From NCBI RefSeq assembly GCF_002865645.1, contig NW_020194557.1, positions 682,001 to 746,000 on the forward strand: 64,000 nt of DNA. Direction: 5' to 3'. Origin of the DNA: Hyaloscypha bicolor E (lineage: Eukaryota; Ascomycota; Leotiomycetes; Helotiales; Hyaloscyphaceae). A model generated the notes under the pieces. The model did no database searches. It was not told the origin of the DNA and worked only from the letters and a program-made list of their open reading frames with translations. The translations under genes and the position numbers were made by a program. How positions within the stretch are numbered: position 1 is the stretch's first letter; each line of letters begins with the position of its first letter. Positions 47,601 through 59,925 of this stretch are shown one piece after another.

Positions 47601-47933
47601 TTAATACTATAATAGGTTTCTTATTAAGAAAAAAGAGAAAAGAGGTAGAAATAGCTAAAGAGGTTTTCTAAAAACGAGCTAAAGTAGAAGAAAAGCTACC
47701 CTATATAAGAGGCTAGAAAAATAGTACTTTAAGAAGTAATAAATAAGGGAATAGCCTAGCTAAGGATATAGATATTAATATTTCCGGAAATAAATAGAAT
47801 GAATTGGGAATCTAGTATATTCTTAACTATAATAAGTATAGAACTTCTAAAGTTAATAATATTCTAATAAGACTATTAAAGAAAGCAACTATTTTATTTC
47901 TAAAGACTTAGAAAGAAATAAGAATACTTATTA
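44648..47933 (+). mobile_element. Gypsy-E: gag-containing RIP-mutated Ty3 fragment
   Basis: Plus-strand element remnant. Between about 45690 and 46500 a frame interrupted only by TAA/TAG reads as a fungal Ty3 Gag: SNISIFLKQYINIYKNYYIS, then ICYILPIYKNQIKAIPEYY and FFKALLKEFREYNQEILKIS. It continues to about 47900 in Lys/Gln-rich sequence, but protease, RT and integrase were not recognised. Its right part is cut by the Helitron. No LTR identified at the left. The region 44648-45690 is probably its leader or an upstream part of the same element. Confidence 0.55.
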
Positions 47934-48020
47934 ACGAGTTTAGGGCCGCTTTACTAAAATTATTAATTAGCGGCCCTATATAAGCTCCGGAGCCAATTAA
48001 TAATTTTGCCCTAAACTCGT
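47934..48020 (-). repeat. Long imperfect palindrome at the Helitron 3' end
   Basis: Right arm 47995-48020 is a continuous 26-bp complement of the left arm, which is split into 47934-47946 and 47956-47968 by a 9-nt bulge; the loop is 26 nt. Within it a second hairpin can form, agggccgct (47942-47950) with agcggccct (47969-47977). It lies immediately beyond the C-terminal codons of the Helitron helicase. Helitrons carry a subterminal 3' hairpin, so this is the likely 3' terminator structure, followed on the minus strand by ctcgttaat, which may be a RIP-altered CTRR|T junction. Confidence 0.7.
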
Positions 48021-51000
48021 CCCGAATAAGGTTGGAATTAAAGGAGATATATGACTTGGTAAAGGCCTTTACAGATAGTATAAGAAGGAGAATAGCCTAT
48101 AAGTAAGTCAAAAGCTAAGCAAGACCCTATAATATTTCTGGGTATACTATATTACTTATATGGTTTATATTAGGGGGTAAAAGAATATAAAGCCCTACTT
48201 ATAAGGTTACCCGTAAGGCTGCTATATAGAACTGGCCGTAAGAAAAGACCGGTAATTATAAATCCACTCCTACTATTTCAAATAACTGGCCCTATAACTT
48301 ATTAATAGTTATTATAAAGGATAAAGCAAGTAGAAACTACTTATAGGAGAGTATAAAAGACAGTTACTGATCCGTTAACTAGAGCTTGATTCGTAAAATC
48401 GTCCGTAATTAGCTATTAAAGTTACTATCTAGTAGCCGTATATAAATCGAGAACCTCCCAAAGCTATAAATCGATATCTATAACCCGTTATAAAGCCCTT
48501 CCTATAGATAGAGATTCCGCAAGAGTATTACGGGTATACCGATCTTGAGTTATAGCTTAGAAAGAAGTAGATCCGGCAAATAGATACTTTATAAGATCTC
48601 TAGAGATAATTCTATAATTTCAGGATCCGTTTTATTTATATTAGCCGAATCTACTATAAAATATATCTGTTCCTGGCTAGAAAGCATATCCAGGATTATT
48701 TAGTTAAGCTTACAGACTATATTATTCAGGGTTAATAGGATTGCCTATTTACTAAAGGCCTAGTAATTATATAGAGCCTATAAGAGTCATTCTTATAAGT
48801 AGATATAATTAATCAGGTCCATAACTAACTAGGTATACGGAATAAAAGGCGGGAGTATAATCTGCCTATTTAAGAACGGGTTATATAGTAAATAACTAAT
48901 CTAGTCTATAAAATCCTATTTGGACAGGTTATTATAGACCCATATATTAATCTGTAATAATAACTAATAGAGCCATAGCCAGATCTATATCTGCTATAAG
49001 CAGGCCCGTACTATATTGGCCTATAAACCATATAGGACTACTAGTAAGATCTGGACAAAATCCCCCCCGAGAATTATAGGTACCCTTCTAAAGAGAATAT
49101 TGTCTATAACCGACCGTAAATTAACTATTAGCCGGTATACTATCTTAAAGCAGTACTTATACTATATGGGTACCTTATCCCAGATAATCAGGTCTATAGA
49201 TTATAAGAGAGCCCCGAGCCGGCTTGTCTTAGTAATTGTACTTATAGATGACTTATTGAGTTTAAGCAGGATCCGGAACTAGAAGTAAAATATATATCTG
49301 TCCAGGAAAAGGAAAGCCGTAATACCCGTTAATACTATATATAGAACTATCTTACTTTAGCTATAATAATAGTAGTAGAGAGTCTTATAAAGGAATATCT
49401 TACTAGTTCTGCCCGGGCCTTATAAGTAGAAGTGGGCAGTTTGCGAATTATCTATAATTATTATTATAATTATCTGGAAATAAAAATACTGGTTTATATT
49501 TAGCTAGGCTTGTATTATAGTTACTAGTAATATCTTATAGGTATAATTAACCTATAGATTAGCTATATAGTAGCTTATAGTCTAATTAAAAATATTCTCA
49601 GATAGAGTAATATCTATAAGTATCCGCTAGAGATCTATAAGGCCAAAACCAAATAAAAAAAGGCTATAATTATAGTAAGGATTAACTAAGGGTAGCGGGA
49701 AATTAATTAACGGATTATAGGCTAGCTTACAGGCCAAGTTATTACAGAAATGCTTCTTATACCGGTCCCAGATTATTTATATATTTATAATTAGCTACTA
49801 GCGAATACCTATAAGAAAGAGTATCTATAAACCGTAACCGGTTATTAACCGGATTACCTTATTAAAGTACTAGAACTACTTCCGATTATTCTCTACTAAG
49901 CTATAGGTAATACAGGCAGTATAATATATAGGATAACGGATACCCTCGACCAAATAGAGCTCGTTAAAGGACTACGGACCGTATATAACCGTTAGTAAGA
50001 GCCGTAAGTAGAACTGCTTACCCGAAACTGGGCTATAGTAGTAAATATAGCTAATACTATACCCTTGCTTATAGTACTTCTATATCCGGGTCTTAGTAAC
50101 CTATATAAAGTACTATAGGAACTTGTAATAGAGGTACTAGCAGTTATCCTTATATATTATATTATACTTAAAGAAAGCCATTAAAATTAAACGGGTATTT
50201 ATAGCCCGGTCCGTAACTTACTCAGATAAGAGGTTAGCCGTAAAATAGACTATATACTATCCAGGGAAGTGAATTGCAAGGTATTAAACTAAAAGGAACT
50301 CCTGGTATATTAGATACTCAAACAGATACCAGAAAGCCTTTATAGGACCTATATACTAAGCCTGGAGATACTAGGTAATCTTATTATTCGTTTCCGAGAC
50401 GGCTATAGTTATATGGTCCGTTTCTTTATAGATATACTTATAGATATACTTGATTACTTATATAGATATATAAACCTCGATATTAATATATAAACGGAAC
50501 TTCTGGAAAAGATACGGGTTATATAAAACGACCTAGTAATTATTATGGATAACTTCCTGGTCTGGAAAGCCTGGTTTATAGACTATAAATATACGGCCGT
50601 TATTCCGGTACTAGTACTCGGGATATCCATTCTTATAGATAATTATTATAGCTATAAATGCCTTAGGGAACCTCTTCTAATATATAAGCAGGGCTATAGG
50701 TATACTATAGACCATATATAGGGCTTTCGGATTATTATTAAGGCTATATGGCCTATAAGATATCTGGCTAGTAACTATAGCTATAAGTTTACTAATAGGG
50801 TCCTATAACGGGTCTGGGAACTCGGTATAAACCACCTTATTAACTAAATTAGGGATTAAGAAAACAGTATCTCTCTTAAGAAATAAGAATAGGTATATAT
50901 ACGGGAGGCTATACTTCTAGTACTTAATTATATAGATATGGCCTATATATTATCCGAAAACATAGTTCTTGAGATCTATAAGAAGCTCTCTTACCTTTAG

Positions 51001-52330
51001 GATAAAGACCCGGTAAAGGAGATTTAGACGGTTAATTACTTACTATCTATTTAAGAGGTAATCTATAATCTTAGGCTAGTACGGATTAGCTATAAAGGGA
51101 ATAAAAAAGCTTAGCTTACTAAAGTATTATATAATAGCTATTAAGTCTTAAAAGAGCTATTATATAAAGTAATTACTGCCTATAAAGCTAGATAGGAGAA
51201 TAAAGTAATAGCTAATATTACTTATATGAATATTCTTATAGATTAGAATATCCATAAGACCCGTATAGATATCTATACGGATATTCTACTAGTATAAGCG
51301 GAGCTAGTCAAGCGAGGTCGTCTTATAGGTAATATATATATTAATAATATACTATTAGAAAAGGCGGCCAGTATAAAAGAGTAAAGAGAAGGCTAGATAG
51401 ATATAGAAGTAGTACCGGTAAAAGGCCTGCTATTCGAGCCGTATCCGCTAGCAGGTCCCGGTACGGTCCTGTAACTATAACTTATAGTACTAGCCCGGGT
51501 TACTATATAGGAAAAGTAAGATATAATAGAGTAGTATATATACTATATAGGTAATATTAACCGTATATATCTATAGATACTTGCGGCCTGTTTTGCGGGC
51601 TATTAGTACCAGATTATAGTAGCTTATATCTATATATTTGTCCGGAATTAGAATAGTAACTTTATTACTTATAGGAAGGTTCTTATAATAATAATCTATA
51701 CCTAATTCGAGAATCAAGTATATCTATAGGTTAAGTAAGATCCGGAAATCGGTTTACTAGTTTATAAGATACTTGCGGGCCGTCTTATAAACTATAATAA
51801 ACGGATTATAGTCCGTAAGTATATCCGTAAACTATAAAAGAACTATATAATCTAAATAAGGGAAGTTAGTAGCCCGGATATTAGTTGCAAAAAACGGATT
51901 ATAGAAGAAGAGCTATATAAAGGAGGGTTTGATATATAGAGCAGGCTATAGTAGGCCTTGGAAATAGAAGAGCTTGCTATAGATCTAAAAGTACTAGATC
52001 CTATAGGAGAAGTTAATCCGGATATCCTTCTTATAGCTAATTAATATAAAGGCAAAAGTATAATTATATATCCGGATATTTATCCGGAAGACCCGGTAGA
52101 GCGGGTTATTACCCGTAAAGAGGTAAGAGAGATATAGAAGAGGCTTATAGATTAGAGGAAGTACCATATTACCCTTCTTATAATAGGCCTTAAAGCAATT
52201 ATCCGTATAGCCAAAATAGAAAGCTCTATAAGCTATATAGTAACCCGTAAGCAGACCGGTTATATATACGGGAGCTGGCCGGAAACGGGAGAGGAAGGCA
52301 GGAGGCCATATAGGAGGTGGGTCGGTAGGA
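47950..52330 (-). pseudogene. Helitron Rep-helicase protein remnant
   Basis: Minus-strand translation (TAG/TAA read as lost Gln/Trp) starts near 52330. At about 52140-52020 it shows the Helitron N-terminal block KKGNMVLPLIYKP and FRINIRIYNYTFAF. Towards the C-terminus come Pif1/Helitron helicase motifs: VPIILGGDFVQILLVVLYG (about 49085-49030; LGGDFxQxLPVV in relatives), then GIPVILLRNLYLQEGL (about 48510), RTILRIKL, LSFITINK and FEIVGVDL (about 48320-48270), and HGQxYVAxSRVT-like GQFYIAALRVTL (about 48240). The protein would nick DNA, unwind it and drive rolling-circle transposition. The middle (about 50000-51900), where the HUH nuclease should lie, is too damaged to show its His pair. An 88-codon plus-strand ORF (49016-49282) lies inside the helicase region and is an antisense shadow. 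Confidence 0.8.
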
Positions 52331-52540
52331 GGGTCCTCTATAATATAAACGGGGGCCGTAACGGACGGTTAATGGATCCGTCACTGGTACCGTAGGGCTG
52401 GCTCGTCTATAGTAATATCTGCAATTAACTATTATTATTACCGGAAGAGAGAGAGGGCATTTGGATCGAGTTCTTATAAGGCAGGATACTACTAGGTATA
52501 ATTAGTAGTATTTTGGGCCTATTAACTAGTTAGTTAAGTT

Positions 52541-52714
52541 AAGAAAAGGGAAGGATATAAATTCGATAGTAAGAGCAAGTCTTATATAGCTTAGCCCGCT
52601 CTGTAATAAAGTCAGAAGTAGGCCGGTTCTACTTATAGGAAGTATAAAAGCGGAGAGGATCTATAGTAATAAAGAGAAGAAGGAGAGGAGAGTAATATAA
52701 GGTCAGGATTTTTT
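52541..52714. other. Junction between Helitron and Gypsy-C
   Basis: Short interval with purine-rich runs (gagaagaaggagaggagag at about 52673) before the LTR-like repeat. It could contain the Helitron 5' end or the Gypsy-C flank; I cannot place the border. Confidence 0.3.
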
Positions 52715-53000
52715 TTTAGTACTTTTTATAGGACCCCTAGCTTAAGATTTTCCCCCAAGCCTTAAAAAATCATAATAAAAGCCCCTTATATTCCAGAACC
52801 ACTCAAATACAGAATAAGGTACTTGAGCTACTCTTTTCTAATCCCTAGCTGAGCCCTAAGGATTTGGACGGAATTATATTCCGATATGCGATTCCCTAAA
52901 AGGAAGTAATTCTGGTATTCCTTATATGACCCGTTTTTTCTATAGAGTCCCGTAAGCCAACTGCTTAGGATGGCCTAAATATAGAATAATATAGAGAAGA
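52715..53000 (+). repeat. LTR-like repeat, Gypsy-C side
   Basis: Second copy of the 1441-1770 repeat, shorter in its first third and more RIP-mutated. As it stands upstream of the Gypsy-C body it is the probable 5' LTR or leader of that element. Exact LTR ends cannot be fixed because the 3' LTR lies outside the window. Confidence 0.55.
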
Positions 53001-53235
53001 TGCCTTAAAAATACTAAATTCAGCTACTATATTTTAGAACTAATAAATTAAGGATAATACTCTCTATTTTACTATCTTGCAAATAAGAAATACTATTATA
53101 TTAAGTATAGTTAGATATATTAGAAGATCTATAGAGCTAGTAGCTGTGGCTTATATAATAAATAGAATATTTATGAAATTGAAAATACTAGCTCAGGTAC
53201 CTAATACTAATAGAATTATTTAATTTAAAGGCAAT
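53001..53235 (+). mobile_element. Gypsy-C, left part, up to the Gypsy-D insertion
   Basis: RIP-mutated sequence ending in gcaat (53231-53235), the target duplication of Gypsy-D. It continues at 60229 with gtaat. No domain recognised in this short piece; it should be leader or the beginning of gag. Confidence 0.6.
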
Positions 53236-53538
53236 TATAATAGGTATATATAATAGCATATAAATAGGTATCAGATATTATAGATCTAGTTTCCTATTTT
53301 GGGTATAGCTTACAATCGGAATTATATAGATTATATGGGATTTCCTAATTAAGTAAAGGGCTTTATATACCTGGCTAAGTACTAGGGAATATATAGGGAG
53401 ATACTTCTAGCTTTAGAAGGGATATTAATTAGTCTCTTATTAGAATTAATTCTTAGAATTAGTTATACTTACAAGTATTATTCTATAGCTTATTTACCTT
53501 AACTACTTATATATTATCCTGCTATTATATACCTTATA
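53236..53538 (+). repeat. Gypsy-D 5' LTR (303 bp)
   Basis: Aligns without gaps with 59926-60228. It begins tataatagg and ends accttata; TG...CA ends changed to TA...TA. The two LTRs differ at C/T and G/A positions, consistent with independent RIP hits. Confidence 0.9.
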
Positions 53539-53749
53539 TTCTAATTAATCTAACCTTTAGGGAGTAGTTTATTATAAGGTAGTTAAGCCGTTAATAGACA
53601 AAACTACTAATAGCTAGAGTATTAACTAGAAGAAGTACCTCTATTATTACTAGAGTAATCTAGTCGGGTATTCAGGAGAGTACCTAGTTAGCTACTCTAG
53701 CTACTGCCTAATTAGGAGAAGGGAATAGAACTCAGATATTTCCAGAACT

Positions 53750-54830
53750 AGCTAGTAGGATAATAATAATAGAAAAGCTAGCGGTGGCTCGTTATTATAT
53801 TACTAAGTTAGAAGTAGAGATATAATAGAGGGAGGATCTAGAGGATTTGGAAGCTCAGATTTACTATTTTAAAGATATTCGGGTACCTATTATAGAACCT
53901 ATTATACTACTAGTAGTATGTTTGGTTTATAGGGCTCTAAAAATCCGAGAATTACTAACCTATAAGGGGAAGAGTATTAAGGAAGCCCAGGACTTCTTCT
54001 ATTAGGTAGAGCTAAAATGGTATAAAAACGGCGGAATTATCTGGGCTATAGATATAATAAAGATTATATATTATATTTCTTGCTTTAAGGATATAGCCAG
54101 AAATATCTGGAAGTATAGGAAGCGATTAGTAGGTATTAATATTACGGATTAGGAGACCTTTATTAAGTTTATAAAGGATTCTATTTTGGATCCGGAAAAC
54201 TATAGTAATAATACTTTTACTAAGTTTAAGGATATAAAATAGTAGCCAGGTTAGAATATCTAAAGCTTTATATCCTACTTAGATAGCCTATTAGATAACT
54301 TGGGATATATAGGTTTACTATAAGAATAGAATAACTTGTTTAGTAGCTTAAGGTAGGAGATTCGGAACGAGATTAATTACTAAGGGAATACTTTATAAAA
54401 AAGAGAAAAGCTTATTTCTATAGCTATAAGAATCGAGAATAACTTAAACTAGTCTATTTAATAGGAATATAATAATAAGCTAATAGGTTAATAAAAGAAA
54501 GAAAATTAGAGAAAGAAGAAAGGGAATAATAAAAGGAAACAGAAGAGAAATATATCCCTATTATAAGGTTTATATAACCGGGATAGTAAAAGTATAGTAA
54601 TAGGATCCAATATAGTATCCGTATTAGGATCTATAAGACCGGATATAACTTGCTTTACCTGCTAGAAGGAGGATTACTATACTATTACCTGCCCAAATCG
54701 GGGAAAACCGACTTACTATAACTATAATAAGTCTAGCTATAAGGTATATAAATATCCAGAACTAAAGAAGCCGGGAAACGGGTATATCCTATAATAGTTA
54801 TACTCGTTTATACTATAGAAGGCAAGGCCC
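53750..54830 (+). pseudogene. Gypsy-D gag remnant with zinc knuckle
   Basis: Plus-strand frame with Ty3-type capsid blocks: KSIKEAQDFFYQVELKWYKN, DPENYSNNTFTKFKDIKQQP, SFISYLDSLLDNLGYIGLLQ and LISIAIRIENNLNQS. These are followed by a basic linker and a zinc knuckle CFTCQKEDYYTITC at about 54645-54690. The spacing is that of CX2CX4HX4C, but His is Tyr and the preceding Gly is Asp, both explained by RIP (CAC to TAT/TAC, GGC to GAT). Many TAG/TAA interrupt it. Confidence 0.85.
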
Positions 54831-54859
54831 CTAAAACGAGAATAGTAATTGAGGTTACT

Positions 54860-57800
54860 ATTAAAATAAGGAAAAGTAAATAAAGAGTTAGAGTATTAGT
54901 TAACTTAGATATAGAGGCTAATTATATAAAGAGGAGATTAGCCTTAGATATAGGTATTCTATTAATATTAAGGGTAACTCCCTTATTCTTATTAGAGGGA
55001 AAGAGGATTTATTTATATAAAGATTATATTCTTGGAATTACTACCGAAAATATACTAGGGAATTAAAGAAAGGCTAATATATACTTTATATTATATAATT
55101 TCGATCTAAACCATATTAATATAATACTTGGATTCCTATAGCTCTATTAGGTCGACCCTCTAATTTCCTTTAGGAAGGCAATATAGAGATACTAGATTTA
55201 ATTATAGAAGATTAAAGTTCTAAATATTAGGAAGTTTATTAAAATAATAAAGTATAAGATATATGTTTTTCTATTAACCGCCTATCCTATAATAAACGGC
55301 TAAAGAATTACTACTATTACTATAAACGGAATAGCTATATTTCCCAGAAAGTATTAGAACCTTCTCCGAGTATTCTCTATAGAGGCTATAAATATACTAC
55401 CTAACTACTATATAATAGAGTATTATATAGATCTGGAACCAGGATTCTAACTACTATATAGTCCTATATATACTTTATTAGAAAGGGAGCTTAAAGTCCT
55501 TCGGGAATATCTTAATACTAGCTTAGAGAAGAAATAGATCTGTTATTTTACTAGCCTAGCTAGTACTCTAATTATATTTGTTCCAAAGAAAGAAGGCGGC
55601 CTATATTTATATATTAACTACCGGAGTCTAAATAGGATTATTATTAAGAACTAAATACCGTTATTATTTATTAATAAGATAATAAATAGGCTTTATGGAG
55701 CGAAGATATATATAAAGCTAGACTTAAAGAATACTTACTATTAGTTATAAATATAAGAGGGTAATAAGTAGAAGATAGTATTCCGAATATACTATAGATA
55801 TTTTAAGTACTATATTATATTCTTTAGACTATCTAATATTCCGGTAATATTCCAGGTATATATTAACTATATACTAGTAGGTCTTATAGATATTATTTAT
55901 ATAATCTATCTGGATAATATTTTAATTTATTTAGAGAACCCAGAATAGTATATAATAGTAGTCTAATATATACTCGAGCAGTTATAATAATACTAGCTCT
56001 TTATAAACTTGGTAAAATATAAGTTTAATATAGAGAGAATAAAGTTCCTGGGATTTATAATTAGCCCAGATAGTATAGAAATAGAGGCTAGCCGGGTTAT
56101 AGCTATTAGGGAATAACTAGCCCTAAAAAATAATATCCGAGAAGTCTAAGTATTCTTGGGTTTTACTAACTTTTACTAGAGATTTATCTATAAATACTTT
56201 AGGATAGTAAAAGGATTAACTAATTTACTAAAAACTGGCGAAAAACTACTATATTAGTTTAGCTAGACGGATAAGGCAGATAAGGCTTTTAGGGAACTAT
56301 AAATTATATTTATAATAGTACTAATTCTTTATTATTTTAATCTAGCCTTAAAGATTTATATAGAAATAGATATTTCAGGATTTATAGTTATAGATATGAT
56401 TTCCTAGCTCTTTAGTAAGGGAGCAGAAGCCAGATAATACCCTATTATTTTCTATTTAAAAAAGATAACTATAATTAAGAGTAGGTATAAGATATATAAC
56501 TCTAAACTCTTGGTTATTATTCTGGTATTCTATATTTAGTAGTATTACCTAATATATACCTGGTATACTATTATTATTAAGATAGATTATAATAACTTAA
56601 AATACTTTATAACTAAGAGAAAACTAAATAGTTAATAGATAAGATAGGTAGAGAAGCTAGCTGCTTTTGACTTTATTTTAGAGTATTAGCCGGGATATAG
56701 TAATCCTGCTAATAGGCTATTAAAGAGGCCAGATTTTATAGTAGATATAAATAAAGATATTTTACTATCTATATTTTATAATAAGCTATAGAATATAGAA
56801 CAGAGAACTCTATAGGTAGTAGTAATAGGATGCTATACTATTCCTATAATACTGTAATATAAGGCCCAGGAGAGAGAAGATAGGTATTTCTCGATTAGTA
56901 AAATATTAAAGAATTCCAAAAAGAAAGTCTATTTTGGTAATAAAGTAGTACTAGAGATACTACTACTTAAGCCTATTACTAGTATAGCTAGTTATAAATA
57001 GTATATACTACGGATTCTAGCTATATAAGTAGCTAGGTCCGAAATAGTATATAAGGAAAGCGGAAAGATATTACTTGAACTACTATTATAATACTAAAGG
57101 CTCGATCTATTAGTATAATACTAGTAGTATGAATAGTTCTTAAAGGAAACCTCTACTAGAGCTATTAAAACTTAGGAACTTAATATATCTGGATTATTAA
57201 GATATTAGAGTACTATCTATATACCAAATAAGCCGGCTCTTAAAGAAGAATTACTATAAGCTAACTATAATAATCCTATAAGTGGGTATTTTAGTACTAG
57301 TAAGATACTAGAGATTCTTTAGAGAAAGTACTTCTAGTAGAATATAAGAAAAGATATAAAAGACTATATTAGAACTTATCCTATATATTAATAAACTAAG
57401 GTAAAAAGATATCTGCTATATAGTATACTTAGTTCATTTCCTCTCTTCTTTAAGCCATAGTAAGAAATTACTATAGACTTTATTACGGGACTGCCCCTTT
57501 TTAGGTTTTGTAATAAAGTATATAATTCTATACTTATTATTATTAATAAATATACGAAAATAATATAATATATTTCGATTACTAAGGAGGTTTTGGCTCC
57601 TGAGCTAGTAGAGCTATTTATATACTATATTATTAAAGACTTTGGTATACCTATAGGTATAATCTCTAATAGAGGATCTGTTTTTATAAGCAAGTTCTAG
57701 TTAAGTCTATACTTTTATTTAAAGGTTTAATAATAGCTAAATATAGTATTCTATCTATAAACTAATAGATAAACGGAGAATCTAAACCAAACTCTAGAAT

Positions 57801-58540
57801 AATACTTGAGATACTATACTAGCTACTAGTAGGATAACTAGGTAATAAAGCTTACTCTTATAGAATTCATATATAATAACTCTATATATTTAATAATAGG
57901 AATATCTCTATTCTATACCTTATACGGATTCTATTCTAGTATTAAACTATATATTAAGAATAATATTCCAGAAAGAGGAATACCGGTAGTATAGGAAAGA
58001 ATATAAAGAATTCAAGTAAAACGGGAGGTATTAGAGAAATAATAGCAAGAAATAGTAAATATATAGAAAAAATACTATAATAAGAAATATATTAATAAGA
58101 AGTTTAAGATATATAATAAAGTTATATTTTATATAAAGAATATTTAATAGCTATAACCTAATATAAAGCTAGTAAATAGATATCTTGGCCTTTTTAAAGT
58201 TCTAGAAATTATAGAAATATATAAATAAGTATACTACTTGGAATTATTACTATTATATTAGATCTATAATATTTTCTATATTTCCCTCTTAGAACTATAA
58301 TACCCGTAAGCTAGTACTATAGTAGAACTAGAGCCGGTTGAGATCGAAAGTAAAGAGGAATTTGAAATAGAATTTATTATAGCCTATAGAGAGAGTAGAA
58401 AAGGAAGGGAGTATCTCGTTTATTAAAAGGGCTATTTACCGGTAAATAATATATAAGAACTACTAAGTAATCTAGAGAATATAGCTTAAGAATTATAAAA
58501 ATACTTGGAAAAGAGTAATATTATAATACTATTAGCCAAA
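54860..58540 (+). pseudogene. Gypsy-D pol remnant: PR, RT, RNase H, IN, chromodomain
   Basis: Protease at about 54890: VLVNLDIEANYIKRRLALD, where the catalytic D-S-G has become N-L-D by RIP-type changes. RT at about 55500-56050: FVPKKEGGLYLYINYRSLNR, KLDLKNTYY, and the catalytic box IIYLDNILIYLENPE with the second Asp of YxDD changed to Asn. RNase H at about 56340-56760: IYIEIDISGF, then YNSKLLVIILVF and FILEYQPGYSNPANRLLKRP. Integrase at about 57290-58060: EITIDFITGLPLF, GIISNRGSVFISKFQLSL and YLQTNRQTENLNQTLEQYLR. C-terminal chromodomain at about 58350-58500: EFEIEFIIAYRESRKGREYL then YQKGYLPVNNIQELLSNLEN. Domain order and chromodomain define a chromovirus. No active enzyme remains. Confidence 0.92.
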
Positions 58541-59500
58541 CGGAGGTATAAAAGATAAATACTTTTATTAGGAAACTATTAAAAAACTATATATTTATTC
58601 TTGGAAAAACTATATGAAAATTATTAAAAACTCTAATTTCTATACCTTATAAATACCCTATTCTTATAACTACTTTCTACTATTCTTATTATTATCCTTA
58701 TTAGGATCCTCTCGAGAAACAGGTAGTAAATTAGCTTATAAAGCTATTAGCTATTAGTAAGAAATAAGGAAGAAGTAAGCTTACTTAATACTAAAGAATA
58801 TTAACTATACTATTAAGAGTACTTTATATTTATACCAAACTAGTAAGAATTACTTAACCTATTCCTTGGATTATTAGAGGAATCCGTTAGCCTTAAATAA
58901 TAGCTTTAATATAAGAAGTATATATAGTTTAGTATAGAAGAAGGGTAGTAATAGCCTTCTTTCTTTCGGGTAAAGAATAGGGAAAATACTTATATATATT
59001 AATGGCTTAAAGAAGGCGGTTTAATTATACTATATATATTTAAGGAACCTTAGATAGTATTAAAATAAGGAATAAAAGAAGGAATTTATAACTTATAGGA
59101 TTATATTTCTTGTTCTTAGAGTAGTAGTAATTATATACCAAGTAATTATTACTCTTAATATAAGTAAGGTTAGGAAACTTGGTAATATTCTTGGAATATT
59201 AAAAATAGTAAAGGCAAATTAAGGATATAGGAATATTGGCCAAACGGGTAGTAATAGGCTAATAAATACCAAAAGAAGTATTTATTTTAATAGATAAAGA
59301 AGTAGAAAAGGGAATTAGAAGGGGACTTGAATAAAGCTTAAATAAGGCTTAAAGGAGCTTAAAGAAGCTTAAAGAAGGCTTAAAAAAGGAAAGCAAGGGA
59401 TAAGAAGAAGCTAGATACGGTATTATGGTTAAGGAAAAGGAAGATTAGTTAGTAGGAAAAGAGAGGCCTTTTTATAATATCTTTTCTCTGAATAGTAATT
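58541..59500. other. Gypsy-D 3' region with small direct repeats
   Basis: RIP-mutated sequence after pol in which no domain was recognised. At 59333-59389 the word gcttaaa recurs six times with spacings of 8-12 bp, an imperfect tandem array. This length of sequence beyond pol is unusual for a chromovirus. Confidence 0.5.
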
Positions 59501-59925
59501 ATGAATTCGGAACCGGTTTTATACTAGGAATATTTAGAAAATTCCAAAGAAGAGATTTATAAATAAACCAGAAGATTGGATTAACTTTTCCAAGCTCTTA
59601 GGCCTATAGAATAATAATTTATTTGCAAATAGAGGCTAAGTTAGGATTTACAAACTAATTAGGAGATTAGATAAGCTTTATATCTAATAGTATATACTAT
59701 ATTTATACTACTTTTATAAGGGGGAATTACTAGAGGTAATTTACGAACTAGCTAGAAAGAATTAGTAAACTATATCCTTAACTCTATTATCTGGTATAAT
59801 AATAGGGCAATTATAGGAAGTCTTTAGGGAAAGCTAGTAGCCAGAAAAGTTTCAGGGAGATATTTATAAAGCTATTTACAGTTTTCCCAGGCCTCTTAGG
59901 GATAAGGGCCCAGAAGAGGGGTTAA
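59501..59925 (+). pseudogene. Extra reading frame downstream of pol in Gypsy-D
   Basis: From ATG 59501 a single frame can be followed for about 140 codons up to the 3' LTR. All its stops are TAG/TAA, readable as lost Gln or Trp codons; no TGA and no frameshift is needed. The text is protein-like: MNSEPVLYQEYLENSKEEIY, then RRLDQLFQALRPIEQQFICK, later ALYLIVYTIFILLLQGGITR and GSLQGKLVARKVSGRYLQSY. It is acidic and Gln-rich at the start, with a short hydrophobic stretch in the middle. It matches no gag or pol domain that I know. It could be a genuine accessory ORF or a captured host exon. RIP has destroyed it here. Confidence 0.4.
59911..59925 (+). promoter_or_regulatory. Gypsy-D polypurine tract
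   Basis: cagaagaggggttaa directly precedes the 3' LTR. A purine-rich run at this place is the standard primer for plus-strand DNA synthesis in LTR retrotransposons. Confidence 0.6.

Larger units (their letters stand above)
47934..52540 (-). mobile_element. Helitron, RIP-inactivated, minus strand
   Basis: About 4.6 kb holding a single long RepHel-type coding remnant on the minus strand, with the palindrome above at its 3' end. The 5' end is not resolved; it lies somewhere between about 52340 and 52700, where no TC start could be fixed. Overall it is richer in CpG and GC than the neighbouring elements, yet CpA/TpG is depleted and TAG/TAA stops are frequent, so RIP acted on it too. It separates Gypsy-E from Gypsy-C. 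Confidence 0.75.

Noticed and set aside
49016..49282. 88-codon plus-strand frame
   Set aside because: It lies antisense to the Helitron helicase motif LGGDF; the minus strand carries the family signatures.
50930..52340. Long plus-strand frame rich in charged residues, considered as a second gene
   Set aside because: The minus strand of the same stretch shows Helitron N-terminal motifs (KKGNMVLPLIYKP, NIRIYNYTFAF); the plus frame has no recognisable domain and is probably the antisense of well-preserved codons.
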